Assembly (NCBI RefSeq): GCF_000022485.1
Contig: NC_012623.1
Location: forward strand, 124,001 to 188,000
DNA from: Sulfolobus islandicus Y.N.15.51
GTDB lineage: Archaea > Thermoproteota > Thermoprotei_A > Sulfolobales > Sulfolobaceae
Direction: 5' to 3'
Length of the DNA stretch: 64,000 nt
Part shown: in pieces, positions 45,254 through 54,566 of the stretch
How the letters are laid out: every line of letters starts with the position of its first letter
Numbering within the stretch: position 1 is the stretch's first letter
Made by a program: the position numbers and the translations under genes
The notes under the pieces: model-generated
Database searches by the model: none
Told to the model about the DNA's origin: nothing
What the model saw: the letters and a program-made list of their open reading frames with translations, nothing else

Positions 45254-45563
45254 ACGTTTTCTTATATTTTCTAACTAATCATCCTAATTATTTTCAAAGG
45301 GCAAAAGAATGGTTTCAAAATACAAATGAAATTTACACAGGAGAAATTACCATTATCAATTAATTGTAATATTGAAAAAGCTAACAGGTAAAAGCGATGA
45401 GGAAATATTAAACGTGTTATCTTCTTTCTTCCGAGACGCCGAAATAAATTTAGATCACTTAGAGACTAGTGATTTGGAAAAGGTAAGAGAAATCGTGGAA
45501 AAGTTCAAATTGGACTTTGAAGACGCAATACATTTCTTTTATCGCAAAAGATTGGTGAGTTAA
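45247..45563 (+). pseudogene. broken VapC (PIN-domain toxin)
   Basis: The first part reads DVNVFLYFLTNHPNYFQRAK...EIYTGEITII and meets TAA at 45359. One base out of frame the protein continues LIVILKKLTGKSDEEILNV...KLDFEDAIHFFYRKRLVS to 45563. The PIN acidic residues are D at the start and the late DFEDA. No start codon is visible directly before the first Asp, and the frame shift near 45358-45366 separates the halves. A one-base deletion in CAATTAATTG explains the break. Confidence 0.8.
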
Positions 45564-45651
45564 TTAGCAATGATAGGAATATGCAAAGAATTGGCGCTAG
45601 ATTCTAGCCATGATGAAAAATAATTTAATTTTGATTTCACGTTAATAATAG

Positions 45652-46236
45652 ATGATTTACGTATTTAAAGGCTTATCGGGTTACATTATCCTTTTTCTCC
45701 TCATGATTGGTGAGGGATTAGGACTGCCTTTACCTAGTGAAGTTATAATGCCGTTGGTAGGTTATTATTCATACTTGGGTAGTATATCCTTATATATAGC
45801 TATAATAGTAGGTACTTTGGGTAGTCTAGTTGGCTCTATAATAGCATACGTAATAGGTTATAATCTAGGCTTACCATTCCTAAAGAGATATGGGAAGTAC
45901 ATTTTAATAGATGAGGGTAAAATAGAGGCGTTACATAATTGGTTTTTGAGATATGGTGATATTGCTGTATTTGGATTTAGGTTCGTACCGGGATTGAGGG
46001 CTCTCATATCGTATCCTGCGGGGATAGGGCAAATGAAAATTCCTAAATTTCTAGGATTTACTTTTTTGGGGCACACTATTTGGGACATTGTGCTTTCCCT
46101 AGTAGGTTACGAGTTAGCTAACCAGATTAATTTTGTTGTAACACTAGCTGAGAAATTTGGGAACTATATACTAATCGTTGTAGTTATAATAATTGTAATT
46201 TATATTCTGGTAAGAGTATTACGCAATAGACAGTAA
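45652..46236 (+). CDS. DedA-family membrane protein
   Basis: 194 aa with four or five hydrophobic segments. The family signature EGLGLPLPSEVIMPLVGY lies near residue 23 and RFVPGLRALISYPAGIGQM near 107. DedA/SNARE-associated proteins are thought to be lipid flippase-type transporters that maintain membrane homeostasis. Its own promoter is likely in the AT-rich 45600-45650. Confidence 0.88.
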   Translation: MIYVFKGLSGYIILFLLMIGEGLGLPLPSEVIMPLVGYYSYLGSISLYIAIIVGTLGSLVGSIIAYVIGYNLGLPFLKRYGKYILIDEGKIEALHNWFLRYGDIAVFGFRFVPGLRALISYPAGIGQMKIPKFLGFTFLGHTIWDIVLSLVGYELANQINFVVTLAEKFGNYILIVVVIIIVIYILVRVLRNRQ

Positions 46237-46330
46237 ACTTAAATTATTTTAATTTATTAATAAATTAAGTTAATCTTTTACATAAAAGTTTTTATATATG
46301 TTCCTATAAGTTAATTGTTAGGTGATAAAT

Positions 46331-46948
46331 ATGGCGAAATCTACTACCACAAAGGTTGGAAGTGCAATAGGAAGAACGATAGTTTATATAATTCTTTATG
46401 TCACTGTAAGCGCGATAGTTAAGTTCCTAATTGAGGTGTTATTACCATCAGTTCACTTAAACGCCGTGAGTTATGAATCGTACATACAGATATTATTGGC
46501 ACTGGCATTTGGTTACCTAATTGTCTCCGGAATTTCTCTAATATTCTATTATTCCCTATTGCCAAAGTACGGTCATCCAACAGCTACTGCGGTAAGGAAT
46601 GTTATGAGAATTATTGGAATTGGGGCACTAGTAGCTGCGATAGCAGGTGCAGTAGCTGGTGGAGCAGCCGGTGTTGCATTGGGCGGTTTCATAGGTATAG
46701 TAATAGGCTTTGCATCACAACAAGTATTGGGTCAAGCAGTCGCTGGAATGTTCCTATTAATAGCTAGACCGTTTAAGATAAATGATAATGTTAATCTAGT
46801 GGGCGAAGATGGAATAGTTGAGGATGTTAGTACGTTATTTACGACTGTCATAAAATCGGATGGGACTAAGGTACTCATACCCAATAACGCCATAATAGGG
46901 AATAAGATTTATTTGAAACCTGTTCAACAACAGCAAAAGAGTTCTTAG
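46331..46948 (+). CDS. short MscS-type channel
   Basis: About 205 aa. Pore helix AAIAGAVAGGAAGVALGGFIGIVIGFASQ (in parts), followed by LLIARPFKINDNVNLVGEDG and VLIPNNAIIGNKI, the MscS beta domain. The C-terminal alpha/beta domain of typical MscS is missing; the protein stops at QQQQKSS-like residues. I prefer ATG 46331 to a GTG at 46322. Confidence 0.82.
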   Translation: MAKSTTTKVGSAIGRTIVYIILYVTVSAIVKFLIEVLLPSVHLNAVSYESYIQILLALAFGYLIVSGISLIFYYSLLPKYGHPTATAVRNVMRIIGIGALVAAIAGAVAGGAAGVALGGFIGIVIGFASQQVLGQAVAGMFLLIARPFKINDNVNLVGEDGIVEDVSTLFTTVIKSDGTKVLIPNNAIIGNKIYLKPVQQQQKSS

Positions 46949-47080
46949 TTTAAAACTTGGAAAAATAATTTTTCTCAATTTTAGTATCTTTTGTATTATA
47001 ATTCCCTCTATTATTGAAACTACTATTTTAGCTTTCATGAAACCGTAGAACAGATCATCAGTTATATTGCAGTTTAAAAG

Positions 47081-47124
47081 GAGTCGTAGCGGGATTTGAA
47101 CTCGGGACCTCTGCCCTTACCAGG
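47081..47124 (-). repeat. decayed tRNA 3'-half (left attachment-site remnant)
   Basis: Read on the minus strand it gives GGTAAGGGCAGAGGTCCCG, AGTTCAAATCCCGC, TACGACTCC: variable loop, T-loop TTCAAAT and acceptor end. The upstream sequence has no D-arm or anticodon stem, and the T-stem no longer pairs. It aligns with the tRNA-Thr 3' half at 53029-53068 with a few changes. This is the footprint expected at the distal end of an SSV-type provirus or plasmid integrated in a tRNA gene. Confidence 0.65.
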
Positions 47125-47281
47125 ACTTATGTAGTTACATTCCTTCATTCTATACAACATGTTCATGTTACACCTGAGTATATTTAAACCATAAACGCCA
47201 TTGTATAACATTAGTAAAATAACTCATATAATTTGTTATTACTCACTTTGGCAAAGCTTTCCCCCCAAACTTGTGTATAGC

Positions 47282-47334
47282 TTGTCATATGCGACAAACT
47301 AAAATGTAAGAAATTTGTCATATGTAACAAATTT
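47282..47334. promoter_or_regulatory. paired palindromic operators upstream of the AAA_14 ATPase
   Basis: TTGTCATATGCGACAA (47282-47297) and TTGTCATATGTAACAA (47315-47330) are repeats 33 bases apart, about three helical turns. The second is embedded in AAATTTGT...ACAAATTT, a perfect 8-bp-arm palindrome (47311-47334). They end 28 bases before the ATPase ATG and overlap its likely TATA region (TTATATTAGC). A dimeric repressor or activator could bind both sites. Confidence 0.6.
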
Positions 47335-47361
47335 ATATTAGCAGAAGAATTATACTATATT

Positions 47362-48678
47362 ATGAATGATGAGGAACTCCTTAAGATAATGTCAGAGTGG
47401 AACTTTTGGGGAAAGGAAAAACCCAAAGTAGGAATAGAGAGGGAATGTTATGTAGAGAGAATAATAAAACTATTAAATAGCGTGAAAGTCATAGCTATTT
47501 CTGGGGTTAGAAGAGCTGGAAAATCCTTTATTGTAAGAGAAGTATTAAACAGACTAATAAATAATGGAGTAAACCCAGAAGACACTTTGATTATAAGGCT
47601 CGATGACGAAAGATTGTTAAACCTTAACTATGAGTTACTTCTGAAGATATATAACCTTTATCTAACTTACGTAAAAAAAGATAAGAGTAAACCAACTTAT
47701 CTAGTGCTTGATGAAGCTCAAGAGGTTGAAGGTTGGGAAAGGTTCGTTAGAGGTTTAGAAGAAAGATGCGAAGCTAAAATAGTTGTTACGGGATCATCAG
47801 CAAAACTGTTAAGCTCGGAATTTACAACCCTACTTTCCGGTAGGCATGTTGAAGTTAGAGTTACTCCTCTATCTTTCCTTGAAGTGCTGGAATTTAAAGG
47901 GATAAAAATAAAAGGTGTGCTGGAACTCGCTGAAAACATAGATAGGATAGGGAAAGAATTGGTAGAAGTGATGAATTATGGTGGATTTCCGGATGTTGTG
48001 CTTAATCCCGAAGTGAGGGCTGAGCTCGTTCATTCTTATTTTGACACTATTATTGTAAAAGATGTCGTTAATAGGTATAAGCTTAGAAGGGAGGATAAGA
48101 TAAGGACTCTTGCAAAGTTCTACGTTTCTTCATCTGCCTCTAAAATAACTTACAATAGCGTATCAAAGTTCCTTAAAATCCCAGTAAAGACCGTTGAGAG
48201 GTATTCAGAATATCTTGAAAAGTCGTTTCTGGTCTTTTTCCTAAAAAACTATTCGATATCTCCAAAGGCGGTAGAGAATTCACCTAGGAAGGTTTACGTA
48301 ATAGACAACGGCTTTCTGAAGTACTTTTCTACTGCATCTCTCGGGAGAATATTTGAAACACTGATAGTTCAACATCTGTATAGATATGCGGTAAGAAGAT
48401 TTTATGAACTGTACTATTGGTCTTCTGAGGACTCGGAAATTGACGTTATTTTAAAGAGCGGAAAGAAGATTCTGCCTATACAGATAACTTATGAACTAAA
48501 TGATGAAAATGAGGAGAGGGAGTTAAAGAGTTTAAAGAAGTTTAAGAAATATGCTAATTATGATAATTCGCTTGTGATTACGTTTGAGCAGGAGATAGAG
48601 ATAGAAGGAATTAAAGTTCTCCCCGCATATAAGTTCCTTTTGAATCTGGAGGATTTGTTGGACTCTTTGATAAGCTGA
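47362..48678 (+). CDS. AAA_14/DUF4143-type ATPase
   Basis: 438 aa. Walker A ISGVRRAGKSFIVREVL (~48), Walker B YLVLDEAQEVEGWE (~113), sensor VVTGSSAKLLSSEF and LSGRHVEVRVTPLSF. The C-terminal domain (~300-400) contains the nuclease-like YYWSSEDSEIDVILKSGKKILPIQ motif (D...D-V-I-L...Q) of DUF4143 proteins. These are common in archaea and often found on mobile DNA; cellular role unclear. It lies just inside the decayed attachment site. Confidence 0.85.
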   Translation: MNDEELLKIMSEWNFWGKEKPKVGIERECYVERIIKLLNSVKVIAISGVRRAGKSFIVREVLNRLINNGVNPEDTLIIRLDDERLLNLNYELLLKIYNLYLTYVKKDKSKPTYLVLDEAQEVEGWERFVRGLEERCEAKIVVTGSSAKLLSSEFTTLLSGRHVEVRVTPLSFLEVLEFKGIKIKGVLELAENIDRIGKELVEVMNYGGFPDVVLNPEVRAELVHSYFDTIIVKDVVNRYKLRREDKIRTLAKFYVSSSASKITYNSVSKFLKIPVKTVERYSEYLEKSFLVFFLKNYSISPKAVENSPRKVYVIDNGFLKYFSTASLGRIFETLIVQHLYRYAVRRFYELYYWSSEDSEIDVILKSGKKILPIQITYELNDENEERELKSLKKFKKYANYDNSLVITFEQEIEIEGIKVLPAYKFLLNLEDLLDSLIS

Positions 48679-48710
48679 CATTTGGAAAAAACAGAGAATG
48701 ATAGTCTTTT

Positions 48711-48826
48711 TTATACTTGCTCAAGTTATAAAGGGAAAGGTAAAATTGGATAATGATCACGTATGAGCTCATAACTTATGAGTTGACTTATACTGATGTT
48801 AACCTTTAAAGTCTGAGGAAGTAAAA
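48711..48826. mobile_element. 116-bp MITE-like repeat, copy 2
   Basis: Begins TTATACTTGCTC and ends GAGGAAGTAAAA, the same 116-bp length as the copy at 12935-13050, with scattered substitutions. The right terminus is slightly decayed. It lies 30 bases after the ATPase stop and ~120 bases before the IS110 hairpin. Non-coding. Confidence 0.7.
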
Positions 48827-48944
48827 TATAAGTTTAATCTTAATGCAATAACATACTTAGAATTAGATAAAATTGAGGTCTAAGAACTTTCCGGCGTTCA
48901 GTAATAAATATTTCGGTTGAACTTCAAGCATAGTGTCAACTAAG

Positions 48945-48979
48945 ATTGCCACGTGAATTGAAAGGATTCACGTGGCGAT
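48945..48979 (-). other. strong hairpin at the 3' side of the second IS110 transposase
   Basis: GCCACGTGAAT (48948-48958) and ATTCACGTGGC (48966-48976) are a perfect 11-bp inverted repeat with loop TGAAAGG, extendable with one G-U pair. It lies 7 bases beyond the transposase stop on the minus strand. It may be part of the element's right end, a transcription terminator, or a bridge-RNA stem in the IS1111-like layout. Confidence 0.5.
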
Positions 48980-48985
48980 TTTGGG

Positions 48986-50053
48986 TCACTTGGGCTCATA
49001 AGGCTTATTATTATACCAAACGCTCCACACAACCTTAGCCAACTTTCTCGCCAAGGCAGTGTATAACTTCCTACCGTGAAGCTTATCCTTGTGAGACTCG
49101 TAAAACCTCAATAAGGTCGGGTTCTTTGAACAGTTCATCTGCGCAAGAAAGTAGAAAAGGCTGCGCAAATACTTGTTACCCCTCCTTGAGATTCCCTTAC
49201 TTACCACCGCCTTACCGCTCCTCTCCACTACCGGATCTAGACCGCAATAAGCTACGAAAGACTCAGGCTTAGGGAAGCGCCTAATATCACCTACAACGCC
49301 AATGATTATCCCTGCAGCAAGCTTCCCAACTCCCGGAATCGTCAGTAGGACGTGGTCTTCCGGTACTTGGCTCTCTATCATCTCCTTGACCTCTTTTAAC
49401 TTCTCTTGCGTCTCAAAGAGGGCCTTAGCCAGTATTTTGACTTCTTCAAGTACTATTGGCGTGTATTCAAGTTGGTAGAGTACTTCTTGTGCGAAGTCTC
49501 CGCTTGCTAGTCTTTCCAATCTCTCCTTGTTTATCTTGTCGTTGTCGCTTACTAGGAATAGTGCTCTCTTTAGTCTGTTCTTTTGTTTTACTTCCATGTC
49601 CTTTAAGAACAGGTATAGAGTTACGAGTTCTCTAAGGACGTTATACTCGTACTCCTTTGCCTTGTCGACCATGTTTTCTAATTTTTCTGCGTCGTAAAAA
49701 TCTGTTTTCTTTTCCCTGAAGTCCTTTTCCCTTGATAGCACGTTTGGGCTTACTTGTAGTACTCTTATTCCTTTTTCCTTGAAGTATTGGGAAGGCTTTA
49801 TTGAGTATACTCCGGTGGGCTCTAGGACTATCGTGCAAGGCTTCATATCGAGGATTTTCTCATAGCCTTTTAGGTTGTTCTCGTATTTTCCTCCCCTGCT
49901 CGTGATTAAATTATCTTTTGACACGTCTATTCCTAGGACCCCTACCTCCTTGTCACACCTATATGGGTGGATTTTCCCACAATGTTCAGTCCGACAGTAG
50001 GGGTCGGTCACGCCGGAAACCGAAGACTTAGCTTCAGAAATACTACCGACCAT
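48986..50053 (-). CDS. IS110-family transposase (ISC1190-like)
   Basis: 355 aa. DEDD motifs: LGIDVSKDN (Asp), IVLEPTGVYS (Glu), KKTDFYDAEKL (Asp/Asp). The C-terminal Tnp domain has IPGVGKLAAGIIIGVVGD and AYCGLDPVVERSGK with SRRGNKYLR. The first ~35 residues (Cys- and His-containing CRTEHCGKIHPYRCDKE) precede the usual start of the catalytic domain and are unusual. There is no room for a long 5' non-coding end, because a viral-like ORF ends at 50080. The element ends are not resolved; it probably spans about 48930-50080. Confidence 0.85.
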   Translation of the reverse strand: MVGSISEAKSSVSGVTDPYCRTEHCGKIHPYRCDKEVGVLGIDVSKDNLITSRGGKYENNLKGYEKILDMKPCTIVLEPTGVYSIKPSQYFKEKGIRVLQVSPNVLSREKDFREKKTDFYDAEKLENMVDKAKEYEYNVLRELVTLYLFLKDMEVKQKNRLKRALFLVSDNDKINKERLERLASGDFAQEVLYQLEYTPIVLEEVKILAKALFETQEKLKEVKEMIESQVPEDHVLLTIPGVGKLAAGIIIGVVGDIRRFPKPESFVAYCGLDPVVERSGKAVVSKGISRRGNKYLRSLFYFLAQMNCSKNPTLLRFYESHKDKLHGRKLYTALARKLAKVVWSVWYNNKPYEPK

Positions 50054-50079
50054 ACTCCCAACCCTAGGAGTATTACTCT

Positions 50080-50805
50080 TTACTCTCTAGAGCTAATAAA
50101 ACCTATATAGGTATTCAGTGAGAGAGAGGAAAATTGATTATTGATAACTTGATCCGGTATTATTGAAAAAGTCTTTAAAGTACCGTTATAGTAATAAACG
50201 TAAAGTTGGTTTGAAGCGGGTAAGTACCAGAACCCTAAACCTATTTGTTGCCCAACACTGATTGAGCCCACAGACACGTTTAACTGTTTCACACCGTCAA
50301 AGTATACGAATATTCTATACGTTGGGAAACTCCCTTTTTCCAGATAAACTACAATCCCATCAGAGGCGTAAGGTAATGCGGATGCATAGCTACCCGTAAA
50401 CCCTGAAGGGAAATTTACACCGTAGCCTATGGCGATTGAACCGTAGGATCCCGTATTGCTTGAGGACGCCAATAACCATGTGACGTTTAGAGCGATTTGT
50501 GATGATGAAAGAGAAAGAGATACGTTATTTGAAATGTACTCTTGGTTCGGCAAAACTTGAAGGTAGTAAGTGTTGTATATCGAAACGTAAGTTGGGTTAA
50601 GCCATGGAAGGTTCAGCAAACTAGAACCCGTTTGGCTCACTGTAACGAGTTGTGTAGAAGATGGCTGAACAACAATATTCTCTGAGTACGTAGAGTAGCT
50701 AGCCCCACCACCCCAACCGAAACGTGCTATTAATCCGTTTGTTGGTAAGAAGAAGATAGGTAAGAGTAAGAGGGTTAGTAGTAGTAAAGATGGGCCCCAC
50801 TTCAT
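50080..50805 (-). CDS. secreted beta-rich virus-like protein, probably 3'-truncated
   Basis: 241 aa. N-terminal signal peptide/hydrophobic segment ([18 protein letters not shown]). The rest is rich in Ser, Tyr, Asn and Gly with several N-x-S/T sites, and alternating strands like a concanavalin/LamG sandwich ([20 protein letters not shown]). Its stop lies at the edge of the IS110 element, so the native C-terminus may be lost. Fits a glycosylated surface or virion protein. No family recognised. Confidence 0.6.
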   Translation of the reverse strand: MKWGPSLLLLTLLLLPIFFLPTNGLIARFGWGGGASYSTYSENIVVQPSSTQLVTVSQTGSSLLNLPWLNPTYVSIYNTYYLQVLPNQEYISNNVSLSLSSSQIALNVTWLLASSSNTGSYGSIAIGYGVNFPSGFTGSYASALPYASDGIVVYLEKGSFPTYRIFVYFDGVKQLNVSVGSISVGQQIGLGFWYLPASNQLYVYYYNGTLKTFSIIPDQVINNQFSSLSLNTYIGFISSRE

Positions 50806-50844
50806 TAAGCGATAAAAAATTATGTGGCTTTATAAAGGGCTAAA

Positions 50845-51075
50845 CTACTTCCGAGTGTAGCGGCGTATTTTGCTTATCAAACCATTCCTAAGCTCAGGTG
50901 AAAAGTAAAAAGTTAACACAGTAGCTACAATACCCGCCACTATAATGAACTCTGGTATATATTGTACATACCATGGTGGTGGTGGTTGATTTACTACTAT
51001 TGCGGGTTGTTGAGATATTTGAACTGAGGGTGAGGGTGGGGGTGAGATGCATAAAGAAGGAAAGTAAATCTTCAT
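50845..51075 (-). CDS. small proline-rich single-pass membrane protein
   Basis: 76 aa. A Pro/Ser-rich N-terminal region (ISPPPSPSVQISQQPAIVVN, then QPPPP) is followed by a transmembrane helix (FIIVAGIVATVLTFYF, ~44-60) and a basic tail (LISKIRRYTRK). It lies 40 bases upstream of the 241-aa secreted protein gene on the same strand. Possibly a virion or membrane anchor component; function unknown. Confidence 0.5.
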   Translation of the reverse strand: MKIYFPSLCISPPPSPSVQISQQPAIVVNQPPPPWYVQYIPEFIIVAGIVATVLTFYFSPELRNGLISKIRRYTRK

Positions 51076-51121
51076 AATCCATCTAATTTAAAAAGGAAAA
51101 AAGCAATAAAAAAGATTTTCC

Positions 51122-52033
51122 TTATAGCCCATATGTAGTTTGACCAGCTCCCGGATAGTAAAATTGGTATAGGTAATCCCATCCGCCATTATTATTAGCC
51201 CATCCGTTATATATCTGAGCCTGAGCTACATTGTAAGTTGATGGTTCGTTAAGAGTATAAACGTCTGCATACATATTACCTACGGGATTATTACTAGGCC
51301 CAATATGCTCATTGCCATCAGAACCGACATATGAGAAAGTGAAGTGGATCATTCCACCAGATACATATGGTAACTCAGCATAAGGCCCGGAAGTTGAAAA
51401 TGAAGGTGCTTCGACTATACTCATGGCTGAACCCGTATTAGTCCATGGTATTGATGTATATATTGTTGTAGTCCAATAAGTCCCATTGGCGTAATATACG
51501 TAGAGTTGAGCTAGCGCTGTGCCGTTTCCAAGATTTTCTAAGAACACATCCAAATAAGTTGCTTTTCCGGCGGGGACATAGTTTTCATTATTATATACAA
51601 GTTGTCCATTTACAATAGTCGTCACAAAATAATTAACTGATACATATGATCCCACATCAATATCAAACCCCGCCTGAATAAAGTTAGTCTGTTCTGAACC
51701 AGATGAAGAATCGGTACCGTATCCTATTTGTGCGGGACTTAACCCAATCCATATACTTATATCTTCAGTATATATGTAGTTTGGGTAAGAAATGTAACCT
51801 AACGTAAGGTTTCCAACATATATACTTTCACTAGCCCACAGTATGGGCCCCCAGTAGTTTGTAAACCACGATTTCCATTCAACAGAGTAAGCTACACCAG
51901 CCCAATTGTCTGAGTTATAAGTATTTACTATTTGACTTGCACCTATCTGACTTGCAGTTATGGCACCGGTAGGTGTTGCCAATATTAGTAACTCTATGGA
52001 TAGGGTTAGAAGGGCTAGAAGGGCCTTCCTCAT
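51122..52033 (-). CDS. secreted eqolisin (G1 glutamic peptidase)-like protein
   Basis: 303 aa with a signal peptide (MRKALLALLTLSIELLILAT). Landmarks of the eqolisin fold appear in order: NWAG (43-46), WIGL (95-98), NFIQAGFD with Gln120, and MSIVEAP with Glu208. In scytalidoglutamic peptidase the catalytic pair is Gln53/Glu136 (spacing 83); here it is 88. It may be an acid-stable extracellular peptidase, which suits a host living near pH 3. It lies in a run of minus-strand virus-like genes. The assignment rests on motif order and needs structure prediction. Confidence 0.55.
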   Translation of the reverse strand: MRKALLALLTLSIELLILATPTGAITASQIGASQIVNTYNSDNWAGVAYSVEWKSWFTNYWGPILWASESIYVGNLTLGYISYPNYIYTEDISIWIGLSPAQIGYGTDSSSGSEQTNFIQAGFDIDVGSYVSVNYFVTTIVNGQLVYNNENYVPAGKATYLDVFLENLGNGTALAQLYVYYANGTYWTTTIYTSIPWTNTGSAMSIVEAPSFSTSGPYAELPYVSGGMIHFTFSYVGSDGNEHIGPSNNPVGNMYADVYTLNEPSTYNVAQAQIYNGWANNNGGWDYLYQFYYPGAGQTTYGL

Positions 52034-52069
52034 TGTAAGCGAAAAAAGAATGTAGACTTTATAAAGAGC

Positions 52070-52423
52070 TTAAAACGGTGGGGCGTAGTTAAAGAGAAGG
52101 ATAAATGTGTTTTGTGTGTCTATCAGTATCGACAACACGACAAACGGTAGTAATGAAAGCCACTTATACTTACTTACTTTTAATAGGTCGAAAAGTCCTG
52201 TATACCAGTAGACTCCGGTGAAAAATAGAAGTTTTACTGATATCAGCATTAGTAACGCTAAGATAAACGAGATGTGGCCTTCATAATAATAATAGAACCA
52301 GATAAAGTAGTTCTCTTCAAAGATTGCGTTCTCTTTCAACCAATATATTGCAGATATTATGACGTCATAAACATTTAGTAGGATGAAGAGAATCCATACT
52401 ATTTTAAGGATTCTCATCAACAT
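52070..52423 (-). CDS. small polytopic membrane protein
   Basis: About 117 aa with three hydrophobic helices (LKIVWILFILLNVYDVIISA, HISFILALLMLISVKLLFFT, WLSLLPFVVLSILI). I choose ATG 52423; a GTG at 52426 is also possible. The start abuts the stop of the small zinc-finger gene (52427), so they are coupled. Unknown function; likely virus- or plasmid-encoded. Confidence 0.55.
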   Translation of the reverse strand: MLMRILKIVWILFILLNVYDVIISAIYWLKENAIFEENYFIWFYYYYEGHISFILALLMLISVKLLFFTGVYWYTGLFDLLKVSKYKWLSLLPFVVLSILIDTQNTFILLFNYAPPF

Positions 52424-52426
52424 CAC

Positions 52427-52573
52427 CTAACTAACGCAGATATTATGTTTTTTGCAAACATGGTCTAAGAGTGCGTCAGTCTTTGCAAACTCCTTACCGC
52501 ACACCGGGCAAGTCTTTGCGTGTTCCGTATAACGGATGTGTTGTTTCAGACTAACTGAGGAACTAAGGGGCAT
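52427..52573 (-). CDS. small C2H2 zinc-finger protein with decayed first finger
   Basis: 48 aa from ATG 52573 with one clear finger: CPVCGKEFAKTDALLDHVCK, followed by KH. Reading upstream in frame reveals YVYPLCLMPLSSSVSLKQHI, which aligns with the first finger of the 107-aa protein at 53812-54135 (VCPICLTPFETYQAFIMHL); here the first Cys is replaced by Tyr and no start codon is left. So this is either a shortened one-finger gene or a decaying paralogue. C2H2 regulators are typical of fuselloviruses. Confidence 0.6.
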   Translation of the reverse strand: MPLSSSVSLKQHIRYTEHAKTCPVCGKEFAKTDALLDHVCKKHNICVS

Positions 52574-52836
52574 CAAACAGAGGGGATAAACGTAAGGCGA
52601 GACTGCTTTACTCGTCAGTAACTTATAGAGATAAATAATAAGAAATTCCCGCCGGGCGTATATTATCTAATTCGCAAAAATGGGCGTATGATATTGGTCG
52701 TGAAGAAAATTTGAATTTTTTATATTAATGAGAAATTTTGCCTTCCACTTTCAATTCGTCGCGTTTTTACGGCAAAAATTTACGGGTTGTCAATACTTAT
52801 AAACATGTTTTTGGCAACCATAATACTCGAGGCGAA

Positions 52837-53860
<1,024 letters not shown>

Positions 53861-54127
53861 GATTTTGATGGGTTTAAGGTGGTTGTAGGATCCCCGTCAC
53901 CACCTCTTTCTTTATGCCTACCCCACGGGAGCCACACGTGCTTTTTGCCTATATGGTCTAATAGGCCATCAGTGTTTGCAAACGTTTTCCCGCAATACCT
54001 ACACGTCTTCTCTTTTTCCTCATACCTTAAATGCATAATGAAAGCCTGGTATGTTTCGAAAGGAGTTAAGCAAATAGGACAGACCCATTTATACACCGCC
54101 CTGAGTGAAACGTAAAGCATTAAGTCG

Positions 54128-54529
54128 TTACTCACGGGCGTGAACTGGTTCTCTATAGCACTCTTTAGAAACTCTAGAAATCTTTTCCTTAAATTCTCCT
54201 ATTTCCTCCGGTCTAGAAAAGAGGTTGTGTATATAAGAAATGCAAGAAACTGAAGGAGAAGAACAAACCTTGTTAAGCTCATCCCTAAAGTTTTCTATTT
54301 CTCCTATTTCATCAAGCATTAAAGGAGATAAAACTTCGTGAAGCCTTATAGTAGAATCCCTTAATTGGAGGCATTCTTGTACAGACGACTCTTTCTTCAT
54401 CTCATCTATTTGAGTTTTCAAAAGCTCCGTCTGCTTTCTGTAGTAATAGATTGTCCATACTAGGGCTACTGTAGAGACTACAGAGCTCAAGCCAGAAGCT
54501 GTGCTTATAACTTGCTGGAGAAATGCCAT
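54128..54529 (-). CDS. single-pass membrane protein with coiled coil
   Basis: 133 aa. N-terminal hydrophobic segment (ASGLSSVVSTVALVWTIYYY), then a coiled-coil/helical domain (KQTELLKTQIDEMKKESSV...). Coupled to the zinc-finger gene downstream by an 8-base overlap. Resembles host-type proteins with a short N-terminal anchor and cytoplasmic helices; function unknown. Confidence 0.55.
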   Translation of the reverse strand: MAFLQQVISTASGLSSVVSTVALVWTIYYYRKQTELLKTQIDEMKKESSVQECLQLRDSTIRLHEVLSPLMLDEIGEIENFRDELNKVCSSPSVSCISYIHNLFSRPEEIGEFKEKISRVSKECYREPVHARE

Positions 54530-54566
54530 AGCTTAAGTTTAAGATTTATCAAGAATAAAGTTAATG

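Noticed and set aside
47081-47124. A complete tRNA gene
   Set aside because: There is a T-arm-like and acceptor-like segment but no D-arm, anticodon stem or paired T-stem. It is better explained as an attachment-site remnant.
52738-52836. N-terminal extension of the integrase upstream of 52837
   Set aside because: The extra 33 residues have no counterpart in SSV1 integrase, and ATG 52837 aligns with the known N-terminus.
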